A stretch of 52,127 nt of DNA from Oscillospiraceae bacterium (GTDB lineage: Bacteria > Bacillota > Clostridia > Oscillospirales > Acutalibacteraceae), in NCBI GenBank assembly GCA_015066245.1, contig SVOS01000011.1:1-52127 (forward strand). The letters are read 5' to 3'. A program made the translations under genes and the position numbers. Positions 25,248 through 33,938 of this stretch are shown here, piece after piece. The notes beneath the pieces were generated by a model. It was not told the origin of the DNA. It searched no databases and saw nothing but the letters and a program-made list of their open reading frames with translations. The stretch's first letter is position 1, and each line of letters starts with the position of its first letter.

Positions 25248-25384
25248 CGACGCCTCCTGAAAATAAAGCATATTATTATAATGGTTATGGCGGCAACCAC
25301 CACAACAAACTCACAAGGCAAAAGACTTGCAACCAAAAGTCCTGTGGCAAAGCTTACTATGCACCCTGAGCTTCTGTGTTTCAT
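25241..25384 (-). CDS. 47-residue single-helix membrane peptide, coupled to spoVM-like gene
   Basis: The ATG at 25384 has GGGGGGAG 5 bases upstream; a longer frame from 25435 has no such site. The peptide starts MKHRSSGC, then has one strongly hydrophobic segment (about 9-42, FATGLLVASLL.., VVVVAAITIIII) and ends in FRRRRC. Short proteins of this kind are common and uncharacterised in Clostridia. The overlap with the SpoVM-like gene and the shared terminator make an operon very likely, so a sporulation-time membrane role is a reasonable inference. The function itself is unknown. Confidence 0.65.
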   Translation of the reverse strand: MKHRSSGCIVSFATGLLVASLLPCEFVVVVAAITIIIICFIFRRRRC

Positions 25385-25453
25385 CTGTCTCCCCCCTATA
25401 CCACATACTACACAGGACATAAAAAAACGTTCCAAAATTTTTTAAGGCAGATA

Positions 25454-25482
25454 TTGACATTTTCGAACGCGTGTTCTATAAT
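25454..25482 (+). promoter_or_regulatory. dinB promoter with LexA (SOS) box
   Basis: TTGACA (25454-25459) and TATAAT (25477-25482) are 17 bases apart. Within the spacer CGAAC-GCGT-GTTCT (25464-25477) matches the Firmicutes LexA site CGAAC-N4-GTTCG at nine of ten positions. A weaker half-match (GAACATTTGTTT) lies downstream at about 25493-25504. LexA bound here would block RNA polymerase, so dinB should be DNA-damage-inducible. Confidence 0.88.
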
Positions 25483-25535
25483 ATCTTTACAAGAACATTT
25501 GTTTGCGTTTGTTCGAAGATTGATTGAGGTTAATT

Positions 25536-26771
25536 ATGAGGTATATTCTCCATTCTGACTGTAACAGCTTCTTTGCCAGTGTTGAGTGTCTTTACAATCC
25601 CCAAATCCGTCACTTGCCCGTGGCGGTTTGCGGTGATACCGATGCTCGTCACGGCATTGTGCTGGCGAAAAACGAAATCGCTAAAAAATTCAACATCAAA
25701 ACCGGAGAGGCTATCTGGCAGGCTATGGAAAAATGCCCGAATCTTGTGACGGTAAAGCCGAATTACGACAGATATGTGAGGTTTTCGAAAGAAGCCTTCA
25801 GGATTTACAGCGACTACACCGACCGCATCGAGCCCTTTGGTATAGACGAATCATGGCTTGACCTGACGGGCTGTGTCCAAAGCTTCGAAAAGGCTAAAGT
25901 TATCGCCGAAGAAATCCGCCGCAGAGTCCGCTACGAGCTTGGCATCACCGTCAGCATCGGCGTAAGCTTCAATAAGATTTTCGCAAAGCTGGGCTCCGAC
26001 TACAAAAAGCCCGATGCCGTCACCCTTATTACTGACGAGAATTTCAGAGATATGGTGTGGCCGCTGCCTGCCGAGGATTTGCTGGGTGTAGGCGGTGCCA
26101 CCAAAAGAAGGCTCAACTCTCTGGGGATTTTCACTATCGGCGACCTTGCCGCCTTTCCCGATTATCTTATAAGGTCCAACTTAGGCAAAAACGGCGAAAT
26201 GCTCAAGCTCTTTGCAGAAGGGCTGGATATGTCCTCGGTAAAGCCCGCAGGATATGTAAATCTCCCCAAGTCCATCGGCAACTCCACCACCTCACCCAGA
26301 GACCTCAGACGCTTTGAGGACGCAAAAATCGTGATGAACGTCCTTGCTGACAGTGTTTGCAGGCGGATGAGGGAGCTATCCCTCACATCCCGCACCGTAA
26401 CCGTCAGCCTCAGAGACACAAACCTCTGCACCATTACACGGCAAGCCAAAACCGACCCCACCGACCTAAGCTCTGAGATTCTTGCCTGCGCTTTGAAGCT
26501 CATCAAGGCAAACTGCAGCTTTTCAAAGCCCTTAAGAAGCATCGGCATAAGTCTGTCGGATTTCAGACCGTCCTTTGAGCCTTGTCAGCTGAGCCTTCTG
26601 AAAAACGAAAAAGAGCGTTCCCGACAGAACGCTCTGGACAAGTCCCTTGATATTCTCAAAAAAAGGTTCGGAAGTTACTGTGTGCGGCCTGCGGTGTTGC
26701 TTTGCGACAGGGCTTTGTCGGGATTTTCGCCCAAAGAAGAACACACCATCCACCCCGTATCCTTCCGTTAG
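25536..26771 (+). CDS. dinB: DNA polymerase IV (Y family)
   Basis: 411 residues from the ATG at 25536, with GAGGT 6 bases upstream; the TTG at 25524 lies in that ribosome site. Palm motifs are present: HSDCNSFFASVE (first metal-binding Asp) and GIDESWLDLT (catalytic Asp-Glu). A helix-hairpin-helix (LPAEDLLGVGGATKRRLNSLG) follows, then a little-finger domain. The usual full length is 350-420, so it is complete. It performs translesion synthesis opposite damaged bases in the cytoplasm. It is controlled by the LexA-box promoter above. Its final Arg codon and stop (CGTTAG) lie at the edge of a CCGTTAGCC repeat. The small gene at 27366 was probably its neighbour before the repeats came between them. 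Confidence 0.93.
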   Translation: MRYILHSDCNSFFASVECLYNPQIRHLPVAVCGDTDARHGIVLAKNEIAKKFNIKTGEAIWQAMEKCPNLVTVKPNYDRYVRFSKEAFRIYSDYTDRIEPFGIDESWLDLTGCVQSFEKAKVIAEEIRRRVRYELGITVSIGVSFNKIFAKLGSDYKKPDAVTLITDENFRDMVWPLPAEDLLGVGGATKRRLNSLGIFTIGDLAAFPDYLIRSNLGKNGEMLKLFAEGLDMSSVKPAGYVNLPKSIGNSTTSPRDLRRFEDAKIVMNVLADSVCRRMRELSLTSRTVTVSLRDTNLCTITRQAKTDPTDLSSEILACALKLIKANCSFSKPLRSIGISLSDFRPSFEPCQLSLLKNEKERSRQNALDKSLDILKKRFGSYCVRPAVLLCDRALSGFSPKEEHTIHPVSFR

Positions 26772-26859
26772 CCCGTTAGCCACGGTGGGCAGGTCCGCCT
26801 TTGGATAGGTACATATATAGAATAACTATCATCAACGGCGGGTTGTTAAAATATAATCG
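26772..26859. repeat. CCGTTAGCC unit abutting the dinB stop
   Basis: GTTAGCCACGGTGGGC, TCCGCCTTTGGATAGGT and ATCATCAACGGCGGG form one ~75-base unit like the tandem units at 37429-37665. Confidence 0.8.
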
Positions 26860-26972
26860 CACACGCAGTGTGCCACCAAAATATTTGCGAATGCAAATAC
26901 ATCATTTTGCCAAAGCAAAACATCATTAGTGAAACGACATCATATCGCGAAGCGATGCATCATTTCGGACAT
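26860..26972. repeat. Hairpin array with ACATCAT linkers, copy 1
   Basis: Different short hairpins are joined by a constant linker (A)CATCAT: ATTTGC/GCAAAT, TTTTGC/GCAAAA, a weak TAGTGAAACGA and ATCGC/GCGAT. Nearly the same array occurs at 27225 and 37856. Confidence 0.8.
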
Positions 26973-27148
26973 AATTAAAGCCTCCCTTGCCCTAAAGGGA
27001 GGGGGACCGCTTGCGGTGGAGGGATATATCCTCTATATATAACTTTCATATAAACTCGTATCCCCCTGTTTTTATTTCATAAAAACATCCCCCTTTAGGC
27101 AAGGGGGACGTGTAGACGTTTGATATAATTTTTATAAACCCGCCGTTA
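26971..27148. repeat. MITE-like ~178-base element, copy 1
   Basis: It runs from ATAATTAAAGCCTCCC to CCCGCCGTTA. Each end holds a hairpin (CCTCCCTT/AAAGGGAGG, and CCCCCTTT/AAGGGGG). The copy at 37961-38139 is nearly identical over the whole length. No coding capacity. Confidence 0.8.
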
Positions 27149-27224
27149 TGCATAGGTTTTCTCTATATGAAACCTGTCCGTAGGCGGAACTGCCCTCGGG
27201 TGGCTAACCCGTGGCTAACGGTTG

Positions 27225-27322
27225 CCACCAAAATATTTGCGAATGCAAATACATCATTTTGCCAAAGCAAAACATCATTAGTGAAACGACATCATATCAC
27301 CGTAGGTGATACATCATCAATT
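27225..27322. repeat. Hairpin array with ACATCAT linkers, copy 2
   Basis: Same order of hairpins as copy 1, but the last stem is ATCAC-cgta-GGTGAT instead of ATCGC-gaa-GCGAT. Both sides of the stem changed together. Confidence 0.8.
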
Positions 27323-27365
27323 CGTCCGCCGTTAGCCACGGTGGTTAGCCGCTTTTATGATTATT

Positions 27366-27599
27366 ATGAAACAATACATTGGAGTAACAGCAAAATTTGA
27401 CCCTGACGGAGACATCCTGCCCCTCAAAATCCACTGGAATGACGGCAGGACCTTTGAAATTGACAGGGTTACAGACGTAAGATACGCCGCCTCACTGAAA
27501 GCGGGCGGCGCTGGTCTCAGATATACCTGCCGTATCGGCGGTCATATCAAATATATTTTTATGGAAGACTATCGCTGGTTTGTCGAAACCAAGGATTAA
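27366..27599 (+). CDS. Small conserved-type protein downstream of dinB
   Basis: 77 residues from the ATG at 27366 (an in-frame ATG at 27357 is also possible). There is no ribosome site because a repeat array ends just upstream. It begins MKQYIGVTAKFDPDG and has LPLKIHWNDGR, AASLKAGGAGLRY and RWFVE. The pattern of strands suggests a small beta-barrel. Similar short proteins are, as far as I recall, encoded next to Y-family polymerases in other Gram-positives, but I cannot confirm that here. Its stop overlaps the end of the convergent gene by 4 bases. Function unknown. Confidence 0.65.
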   Translation: MKQYIGVTAKFDPDGDILPLKIHWNDGRTFEIDRVTDVRYAASLKAGGAGLRYTCRIGGHIKYIFMEDYRWFVETKD

Positions 27600-28189
27600 T
27601 CGGCCAAAACGAAGGTAACAACTATATCGTCCATAGGCACGTCAATGGATGTTACATCCTTGCCGTCCAAGGTAAAGCTTGCAGTTGTTACGTCGGAGTT
27701 GTCAAACTTAAGCTCGATTTCTGTCATGGATACAAAGCCGTACTCGCCCTTTGAGGAGTCGGAGTTTGCCGACACGCCCATATCAAGGGTGAAGCGGTGT
27801 CCCTCAAAATTAAGGTGTCCGCCGTAAGATGCAAAGCCCGAGCCGAAATAAGCCCTGAGGTCTACCTTCTCGCCATTTGCGTCTACTGCGCCCTTTGCCT
27901 TGTAAGAGGGTGCCACAATAAAGCTTGCGTTGGCAACGGCATCGTTTTTGTCGGGAGTACCTGTAGTAGCAGGCGCAGAGGTGTCGGGCTCAGAGTCTGC
28001 AGGTGTGCCGGCTGCGGCAGTGCTATCAACCTCGCTTTCAGTGATTTCGTCAACCTCTGCCATAATCTCTTTGCTTAAAGTACCTGTGCAAACTGCATAC
28101 ACAAAGCAGGCACAAGCACCTGCAAACAGAACAATAATCAGAATCGTAAGCACCTTTGCGCTAAGGGTGCTTTTTCTTTTTTCACTCAT
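27596..28189 (-). CDS. Membrane-anchored protein of unknown function
   Basis: 197 residues; ATG at 28189. A basic start (MSEKRKST) is followed by one membrane helix (about 11-33), an Ala/Thr/Asp/Pro-rich linker (about 45-85) and a beta-rich extracytoplasmic domain (about 88-197) ending in DIVVTFVLAD. No known motif was recognised. It overlaps the end of the upstream YesL-like gene by 8 bases, so the two are translationally coupled, and it converges with the small gene at 27366. Confidence 0.7.
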   Translation of the reverse strand: MSEKRKSTLSAKVLTILIIVLFAGACACFVYAVCTGTLSKEIMAEVDEITESEVDSTAAAGTPADSEPDTSAPATTGTPDKNDAVANASFIVAPSYKAKGAVDANGEKVDLRAYFGSGFASYGGHLNFEGHRFTLDMGVSANSDSSKGEYGFVSMTEIELKFDNSDVTTASFTLDGKDVTSIDVPMDDIVVTFVLAD

Positions 28190-29162
28190 TTTCCCTTTCC
28201 TCCACTTCTTTAAGCCTGTTGATGATAACAGACTTCTTAATCATTCTACCGCCATAAAACACATAGTCGCCTTCGCTTTTTTCAAGAGAGCTTATGTCAA
28301 AATCGCTGTAGTCCTCAAAATCCTTGGTGTCATCCGCAAACTCGTCCTTCTCAGAGGCTTTCTCAACCTCAAACTCCTGTACCTCGGCTCTTGCCTCGCC
28401 TGTAATAACCTCTTTGAGGTTAGGATAAAGAGTAGATGTGATAACCGTACTGACTGCGGCAGGCAAAACAAAAATCATCAGAATTCCAAGATAAACCATG
28501 GTGATTATTGCACTTACAAAGCCGCCCCAGACATAAGAAAGATAAAAAACAAACATCAGCGGCAAAGTAAGCACCAGCACCAGACCGATAATACCCACAG
28601 TGGCAAAAAAGTTCTTCTTAAGCTCACCAAAAGTCATGAGAGCACTGTTTTTGTATACGTCCTTAAGCTTAAGGTCAAAGAAAGCGCTCATCATAAAAGC
28701 TCCGTAAAACAGGAAAAGCAGAAACAGAGCAATCAGCACCGAGAAGAAAAGCATTCCGTAAAAAATCCAGCTTGTCTTGGCAAGTGCCAGATAAATGATA
28801 ATGCCGTGATAACACCCCACAAAGGCTATATATGCCAGCACACCGTGAAGAAGATATGCCTTGAAGTTTTCTTTGACGGCTTTCATAAACTTTTTGAAAA
28901 CACTCTCGTTAAGCTCATCAAAGTAGATTGCCTTGCCCACTACCACAAGTCCTGCCACAAAGGGCGAAACCGGTACAAAGGCAAAGGGCAGTATAACCGC
29001 CGACAAATTCGGCAGCCAAAGCCTGCATACCGCAAAGCAGATACCGCAGGCGATACACAATGGCACCGCAAAAATAATATTAAGTAAAGTAAATTTCAAA
29101 AAATTAGAGGTATAGCCTGAAATAAATTTTTCAAACCCCATTTTTTTACGTTCGCTGTTCAT
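28182..29162 (-). CDS. YesL-like (DUF624-type) multi-pass membrane protein
   Basis: 326 residues from the ATG at 29162, which has GAGG 9 bases upstream; GTG 29177 and ATG 29171 overlap that site. It has about six membrane helices (residues about 15-240), with MGFEKFISGYTSNFLKFTLL at the start, as in YesL/DUF624 proteins. An acidic cytoplasmic tail of about 80 residues follows. YesL proteins occur near sugar uptake and envelope genes, and their role is not settled. The SpoIIM-like gene is 26 bases upstream and the anchored protein gene overlaps downstream, giving a three-gene membrane cluster. Confidence 0.65.
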   Translation of the reverse strand: MNSERKKMGFEKFISGYTSNFLKFTLLNIIFAVPLCIACGICFAVCRLWLPNLSAVILPFAFVPVSPFVAGLVVVGKAIYFDELNESVFKKFMKAVKENFKAYLLHGVLAYIAFVGCYHGIIIYLALAKTSWIFYGMLFFSVLIALFLLFLFYGAFMMSAFFDLKLKDVYKNSALMTFGELKKNFFATVGIIGLVLVLTLPLMFVFYLSYVWGGFVSAIITMVYLGILMIFVLPAAVSTVITSTLYPNLKEVITGEARAEVQEFEVEKASEKDEFADDTKDFEDYSDFDISSLEKSEGDYVFYGGRMIKKSVIINRLKEVEERENE

Positions 29163-29188
29163 TTTACACATCCTCACAAGTTCAAGCG

Positions 29189-29848
29189 TCAGAACCAGAT
29201 TTTTGCCACAAAAGTCCTGAAAAAGACATCACACAAGGCACAAAGAAAAGTCAGAATCAGATATTTGCCCGAAAGTCTGAGAAACCCTTTGGCATAATGC
29301 GGCAGAGAGTTTTCTGACGAATTTCGCGAAAAAAGCGAATATCCTATTCTTACAGACATTGCCATAGACCTGACAGAGTAAAACAAAAGGCAAAGAGAAA
29401 ACAAAAAGGCACCCGGCAAAACCACCGTCAGGTAAAATCCAAAACCCTTAAGCCCCATTGTGCATATAAGCATCGCACCTGCAAAGCCTGTGCCGAAGCC
29501 CTTGAAGCCATAGACAAAAGGCACCGCCACACTTCCCCATGGAGAAAGTCCGCAAAGCAAAGACATCGAAAAAAACAGAAAATCCGACCCGAAAAATGCC
29601 ACAAAGGACCTTGGGATACTCATATAGTCAAAGACCGAAGGAAAGATAAAGTCCATATCCGCCCAAAAAGCCTTGTCGCCTGCACTGAATGCCGCCGAGC
29701 CTGAGATAACCCCTGCTGTAAAGAACAGCACCAGCACCCCAACAGGCAGATACCTTCTGAGGTCAGCCTTGAAATCTCTTTTGTATTCTTTTTTTACTGT
29801 TATGCTCTTTTTATTTCTGACAGGTAAAGATAAAATTACACCTTTCAT
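29189..29848 (-). CDS. SpoIIM-like multi-pass membrane protein
   Basis: 219 residues; ATG at 29848 with AAGGAG 7 bases upstream. It has a basic start and four or five helices. The central part CGLSPWGSVAVPFVY, GFKGFGTGFAG, GLKGFGFYLTVVLPG follows the spacing of stage II sporulation protein M (G[LI]S-x-x-G-x-P, F-K-G-x-x-x-G-F, MG-x-[KQ]-GF, VLP). SpoIIM belongs with SpoIID and SpoIIP to the peptidoglycan-remodelling complex of engulfment. Here the partners are not adjacent, but a lysozyme-type hydrolase and proC lie upstream on the same strand. It may instead be a non-sporulation member of the same membrane family. Confidence 0.6.
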   Translation of the reverse strand: MKGVILSLPVRNKKSITVKKEYKRDFKADLRRYLPVGVLVLFFTAGVISGSAAFSAGDKAFWADMDFIFPSVFDYMSIPRSFVAFFGSDFLFFSMSLLCGLSPWGSVAVPFVYGFKGFGTGFAGAMLICTMGLKGFGFYLTVVLPGAFLFSLCLLFYSVRSMAMSVRIGYSLFSRNSSENSLPHYAKGFLRLSGKYLILTFLCALCDVFFRTFVAKIWF

Positions 29849-29911
29849 GCTTAGACTCCTTCCTTGGACAAGGGATATTAGAGTCTATGCACAAAGAGGA
29901 AAATATATGAA

Positions 29912-30712
29912 TTATGCTTCTTTTGCAAGCTCCTCTGCACGTTTTGTGCAGGCGTTCATGGCGTCATCCACCATTTCCACAAAGCCGTGAGCATAAAAAC
30001 GCTCTAAGGCTGCAATGGTGGTACCGCCCTTGGAGCTTACCTTCTGAATAAGAGTGTCGGGGTCATCGCCCGATGAGCGGAGCATCTCGGCACTGCCCTC
30101 AAGAACCGCCGCAAAAAGCTTCATGGCAACATCTCTGTCTATGCCCTGCTTTTCGGCACTGTCGCAGACAGCCTTGGCAAAGAGATAGATGTATGCAGGG
30201 CTTGAGCCGTTGACGCTGATTACTGCATTCATAAGGCTTTCGGGGAGAATTTCGATAACGCCCGAAGACTCAAACATAGACTTTACAACCTCAAAGACCT
30301 GAGGGTCTACGTTGTCTGTGGGAGAAAGCGCAGTAGCACCCTTGGAAAGAAGCAAGGGAGTATTGGGCATAACCCTTACTACGGGAGCATTAAGGTTAAG
30401 CTTTGTGCGTACAAAGTCCACGGTAATACCTGCGGCAATAGACACAAAGGTCTTGTCCTCAGTCGCAAAGGGAGCAATACCCTCAATAACCTCGCCGTAC
30501 TGCTGGGGTTTAACCGCCAGCACGATGATGTCGCTATTTTCGGTAAGCTTGTTGGCATCCCCCAACACTGAAAGCCCCTGCTGAGAAAAAGCAGTGAGCT
30601 TATCTGCAAAGATATCATACACAAGGATATCCTCAGCCTTTGTGCCTGAGCGTAAAAGTCCGCCGATAATGGCAGTAGCCATATTTCCTGCACCGATAAA
30701 TCCTATTTTCAT
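29912..30712 (-). CDS. proC: Pyrroline-5-carboxylate reductase
   Basis: 266 residues from the ATG at 30712, with GGAGG 5 bases upstream; the TTG at 30724 overlaps the site. It catalyses the last step of proline synthesis, reduction of pyrroline-5-carboxylate with NAD(P)H, in the cytoplasm. The Rossmann start is KIGFIGAGNMATAIIGG, followed by VKPQ, VRVMPNTP and the C-terminal signature region (SSKGGTTIAALE). Length and motifs are those of a complete enzyme. It lies 16 bases after the lysozyme gene stop and is probably read through from it. Confidence 0.95.
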   Translation of the reverse strand: MKIGFIGAGNMATAIIGGLLRSGTKAEDILVYDIFADKLTAFSQQGLSVLGDANKLTENSDIIVLAVKPQQYGEVIEGIAPFATEDKTFVSIAAGITVDFVRTKLNLNAPVVRVMPNTPLLLSKGATALSPTDNVDPQVFEVVKSMFESSGVIEILPESLMNAVISVNGSSPAYIYLFAKAVCDSAEKQGIDRDVAMKLFAAVLEGSAEMLRSSGDDPDTLIQKVSSKGGTTIAALERFYAHGFVEMVDDAMNACTKRAEELAKEA

Positions 30713-30728
30713 AGTTGCCTCCAAATTA

Positions 30729-33287
30729 TTATAGTCTTACGGAACTGTCCAGCTTGCACACAAAGGAGTATCCGTATTTATTGTCATCGCCGTCACGGGT
30801 GTAGTCACCAAAGTAGAAAAGGTCAAGCTCGTCAACCCTACGCCACAAAAGTCCCGTGATACAGTAAGAGCCTGCGTGGTGATACTCAAGAACCACCCTT
30901 GTAAACTCCGACTTGTCAATAAGGCTTAAGTAAATCTCGCCTTCGGTATCAACCTTGCCCAAAGTCACATAATCTTTATATACATAGCCTTCTCTGCCCT
31001 GAGAATCCTTGATGTGATACCAGCTTGAGTTAACAAGCTTTTCTTCAAGAAGTGTAACCTCCTCGGGAGCATTTAAAAGCCCGAGGCTATCAAAGCTTGT
31101 ACCTGCACCGCTTCTGAAATTTACGTTGGTGCCGTTTATGTAGCCCTTAAGCTTGTCCTCAGGATTTGCGGGCTTTTTCTCTTTTGCCGAGAGAATCAGA
31201 GCACGGATTTCGGTGTCGCTCTTTAGTCCGTAGTAGCCGATATTATAGGCAAAACTTACCAGAGAATCAAACTGCTGCTGGTTATAGTTTGCACCCAGAG
31301 ACTCAAGATAGGTGTTAACGTTATCCGAATATCCGCCGTTGTTGACGGTATCGTAAAGCTGAGCCAGAGCCTCGGTACGGGTCATGTTGTTGTAGAAGGT
31401 GTCGCCTGGATACACAACCTTGCCAAAGCCAAGGGTAGGAATTCCACCTGCCAGGTCGTCGTAATACACACTGCTGATAAATCCTTCGAAAGATGCAATG
31501 AGATTTATAAGCCGGTCGCTGGCACGGCGGTATTCTTTGGTTTCTTTTGTAAGGTCCTTGTTTTCTCTGACAAAGACCGTGGTCTTGCCACCCTTTGAGG
31601 TGGTATATTCGTTACCCAGTGCCGAGTATGCGGTTACGCTGAAGGTACCGATTTCGTTGATTTTTGTTGTGGCAGTCCACACATAGGTGTCACCGTCTGC
31701 CTTTTTGGTGGCATTGTCGACAGTTGTGGTGGTGCCGTTTATGTTAATCTTGAAGTCAACATCCTTGCGGGTTTTATCGGTAATTGCCACAAGGGTGATT
31801 TCTTCGCCCTTATAGGCTGAGTTGGGATAAGCATAAGAAAACCTTATGGGTTCTGCCTTGGTAACATTGACAAAGCAGGTCTTTGTGCCCTTTGACGAGG
31901 TAGCAGTAATAACCGCAACACCTGTATTCTTTGCAGTGATAAAGCCGTTATCCACTTCTGCAATATTCTCGTCAGAGCTTGTCCATGTGATTTTTGCCGA
32001 TGAGCCGGCTGAGTTGTAGAAGGTCTTGCCCTTCTCAAGGTCGATATCGTTGTACTCAATGCTGAGCCCTGTGCTTGCTTTAGTGCAGGTAATTTCGCAG
32101 GTGCCCTGCTTGCCGTCAATTGAGGCGGTAATTTTACATTTGCCCTGAGAAAGTGCGGTTACGATACCGTCCTCAACGGTAGCAACAGAGTTATTGTCGC
32201 TCTTCCACACCACGTCACTGTAGGGAGCACCCAGAACATAGAGGTTGCCGACTTCAACCGTTGCACTTGATGCAGAAAGGCTGAAGGTTTTGTTTTCCTC
32301 GGGCTTGGTTGCAGGCTCTGTGGGGGTAATAGGCTCCGAAGGCTCTGTGGGCGTTGTGGGAACCTCGGGAGTATAGGGACTGCCCGACACCTTGACGGTA
32401 ACACTCTGCTCAAATCCCCTGAAGGTGGCACGGATTATGGTCTCGCCTTCGGTAAGTCCCAGAACAACTCCGCCTTTGTCTACTTTTGCAACCTTGGGTG
32501 CGTCACTTCTGAACTTCACACTGTTATCAAGGCTTCCGCCCAAAGAAATCACGTGGATGTTATAGCTTTCTCCCGTATTTATGGAGATTTCTGTGTCGCT
32601 TAAGTAAAATTCGCCTCTTAAGGGGGCGATATCGGGATTGTAGTCCTCGCCCATTATGGAAACCTTGTACCAATCGGGAGAGTTGTGAGGAATTTCGGGC
32701 ACTTCCTCAGGCTGAGGCTCGCTTGCCTCGGGCTCGGTAGCCTCAGTGCTCTCGGGAGCAGTTGTGGCAGGCGGCTCTTCTTCCGCAGGGCTTAGTGTAA
32801 GACTTGTGTAGGCTCTGTAGACGAAGCCCGATTTTGTGCCGACCTGCACCTTAACCCAATATTCGTCAGAATTGTCCAGTACCTCAAAGGCAGTACCTTT
32901 TTCAAGAAGCTCAAGAGAGTCATAATCCGAAGACGCACCTTTTCTCAGGTTTGCCTCTTCGGTGGTAACACCGGTAAACTCAACGGCAGAGCCGCTCTCA
33001 ACATCAAGATAATCAACAGAGCAGTATCCCTTGGTGCCGTTGCTGCGTTTTACATTTGCCCAGCCGTCAACACTCTCGGCAAGAAGGGAAAGCTCCTCGC
33101 CTATTTCCAGCGTTGTGATGATGTTGTCATCCTCAATCTTTGCCGAGCTTCTGAGCCTTACGGCATCGGTGGTGACTACTGTGTAATCGGCGGCATAAAC
33201 GCTGACGCCCATAACCGCACAAAGAGACACAACTGTCGCAATTACAAGAACAACAGAAACAAATTTTGAAAACATATTCTTCTTCAC
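30729..33287 (-). CDS. Secreted GH24 lysozyme with SH3 and bacterial Ig-like domains
   Basis: 852 residues from a GTG at 33287, with AAGGAGG 7 bases upstream. Signal peptide about 1-32 (ends SVYAA). Two SH3 domains follow (about 33-95, 97-165), then a Pro/Glu/Thr linker and three BIG2-type Ig-like domains (about 220-310, 335-403, 405-480; VAKVDKGGVV, VATVEDGIVT, IAEVDNGFIT). A further beta domain precedes the GH24 lysozyme (about 600-710) with catalytic Glu in IASFEGF and the downstream YDD..GGIPTLGFGK, then another SH3 (about 715-790) and a short end domain. It cleaves peptidoglycan; the SH3 domains bind the wall. It is the head of a run with proC and the SpoIIM-like gene. Confidence 0.88.
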   Translation of the reverse strand: MKKNMFSKFVSVVLVIATVVSLCAVMGVSVYAADYTVVTTDAVRLRSSAKIEDDNIITTLEIGEELSLLAESVDGWANVKRSNGTKGYCSVDYLDVESGSAVEFTGVTTEEANLRKGASSDYDSLELLEKGTAFEVLDNSDEYWVKVQVGTKSGFVYRAYTSLTLSPAEEEPPATTAPESTEATEPEASEPQPEEVPEIPHNSPDWYKVSIMGEDYNPDIAPLRGEFYLSDTEISINTGESYNIHVISLGGSLDNSVKFRSDAPKVAKVDKGGVVLGLTEGETIIRATFRGFEQSVTVKVSGSPYTPEVPTTPTEPSEPITPTEPATKPEENKTFSLSASSATVEVGNLYVLGAPYSDVVWKSDNNSVATVEDGIVTALSQGKCKITASIDGKQGTCEITCTKASTGLSIEYNDIDLEKGKTFYNSAGSSAKITWTSSDENIAEVDNGFITAKNTGVAVITATSSKGTKTCFVNVTKAEPIRFSYAYPNSAYKGEEITLVAITDKTRKDVDFKININGTTTTVDNATKKADGDTYVWTATTKINEIGTFSVTAYSALGNEYTTSKGGKTTVFVRENKDLTKETKEYRRASDRLINLIASFEGFISSVYYDDLAGGIPTLGFGKVVYPGDTFYNNMTRTEALAQLYDTVNNGGYSDNVNTYLESLGANYNQQQFDSLVSFAYNIGYYGLKSDTEIRALILSAKEKKPANPEDKLKGYINGTNVNFRSGAGTSFDSLGLLNAPEEVTLLEEKLVNSSWYHIKDSQGREGYVYKDYVTLGKVDTEGEIYLSLIDKSEFTRVVLEYHHAGSYCITGLLWRRVDELDLFYFGDYTRDGDDNKYGYSFVCKLDSSVRL

Positions 33288-33317
33288 GTTTATACCTCCT
33301 TAATTCTAATATAGAAA

Positions 33318-33350
33318 CAAAAAAGAGGCGGAAAGCTCCGCCTCTCAAAA
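33318..33350 (-). terminator. Terminator after the DUF5685-DnaJ-membrane protein operon
   Basis: AGAGGCGGA and TCCGCCTCT form a perfect 9-base stem with an AAGC loop, and the minus-strand tail reads TTTTTTGTTT. It separates the operon ending at 33408 from the lysozyme gene. Confidence 0.8.
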
Positions 33351-33407
33351 AGCAAAACATTCTTATGATAATTATATCATAAAATGCGTTTATAATCAAC
33401 AAAGATT

Positions 33408-33929
33408 TTAAAATTTAAACCTGTGTCGCCAGATATTGAGATAATTTGCTATAAGCCTTGTGGCACAAATGTCGTAAATCACAAACACCACATTTCCTAC
33501 CCCCAAAAATAGAAGGGGCAGATTGTAGCCGAAAAGGCTGAAGCTCTCCTGAGGAATACCCAAAAGCTTTATGCTTATGAAGAAAGCCGCCACCGCCATA
33601 GCGTTAAAGTAGAGGATTTTCACCCCAAAGCTGAGCCACTTAAGGCGAATCCGCTCAAAGAGGCTCTTAAGTACAGGATAAATGCCTAAAATAAGAACAT
33701 AGTAAAGCACTGCCTCTTTGTCGGTGCAGATTAAAAACGAAAGCACCGAAACCGCAAAGTAAACTCCCAGTGCCCACCACAGAGAAAACTCGATAACAAT
33801 TACCGCCAGCAAAATTCCCGCAAAGCAAGGAAGTGCATAGGTGCCGAAGGGCAGCACACCCGTCAGCAGCATCAGCACAAGGGACAAAGCCGCAATAAGC
33901 GCACCCATTGCAATTTTCTTGGATTTCAT
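33408..33929 (-). CDS. Small multi-pass membrane protein, ECF S-component-like
   Basis: 173 residues; ATG at 33929 with GAGG 5 bases upstream. About five helices cover nearly the whole chain. The N-terminus (MKSKKIAMGALIAALSLVLM..) has the Ala/Gly/Leu pattern of S components of energy-coupling factor vitamin transporters, but no ligand-specific motif was recognised. It lies 9 bases after the DnaJ-domain gene, as the last gene of a three-gene operon. It could also be an unrelated membrane protein working with the DnaJ protein. Confidence 0.65.
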   Translation of the reverse strand: MKSKKIAMGALIAALSLVLMLLTGVLPFGTYALPCFAGILLAVIVIEFSLWWALGVYFAVSVLSFLICTDKEAVLYYVLILGIYPVLKSLFERIRLKWLSFGVKILYFNAMAVAAFFISIKLLGIPQESFSLFGYNLPLLFLGVGNVVFVIYDICATRLIANYLNIWRHRFKF

Positions 33930-33938
33930 CTCAACCTC

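Noticed and set aside
27930..29087. 385-residue plus-strand open frame
   Set aside because: Antisense to the YesL-like and anchored-protein genes, Lys/Gln/His-rich composition from complementing membrane-protein codons.
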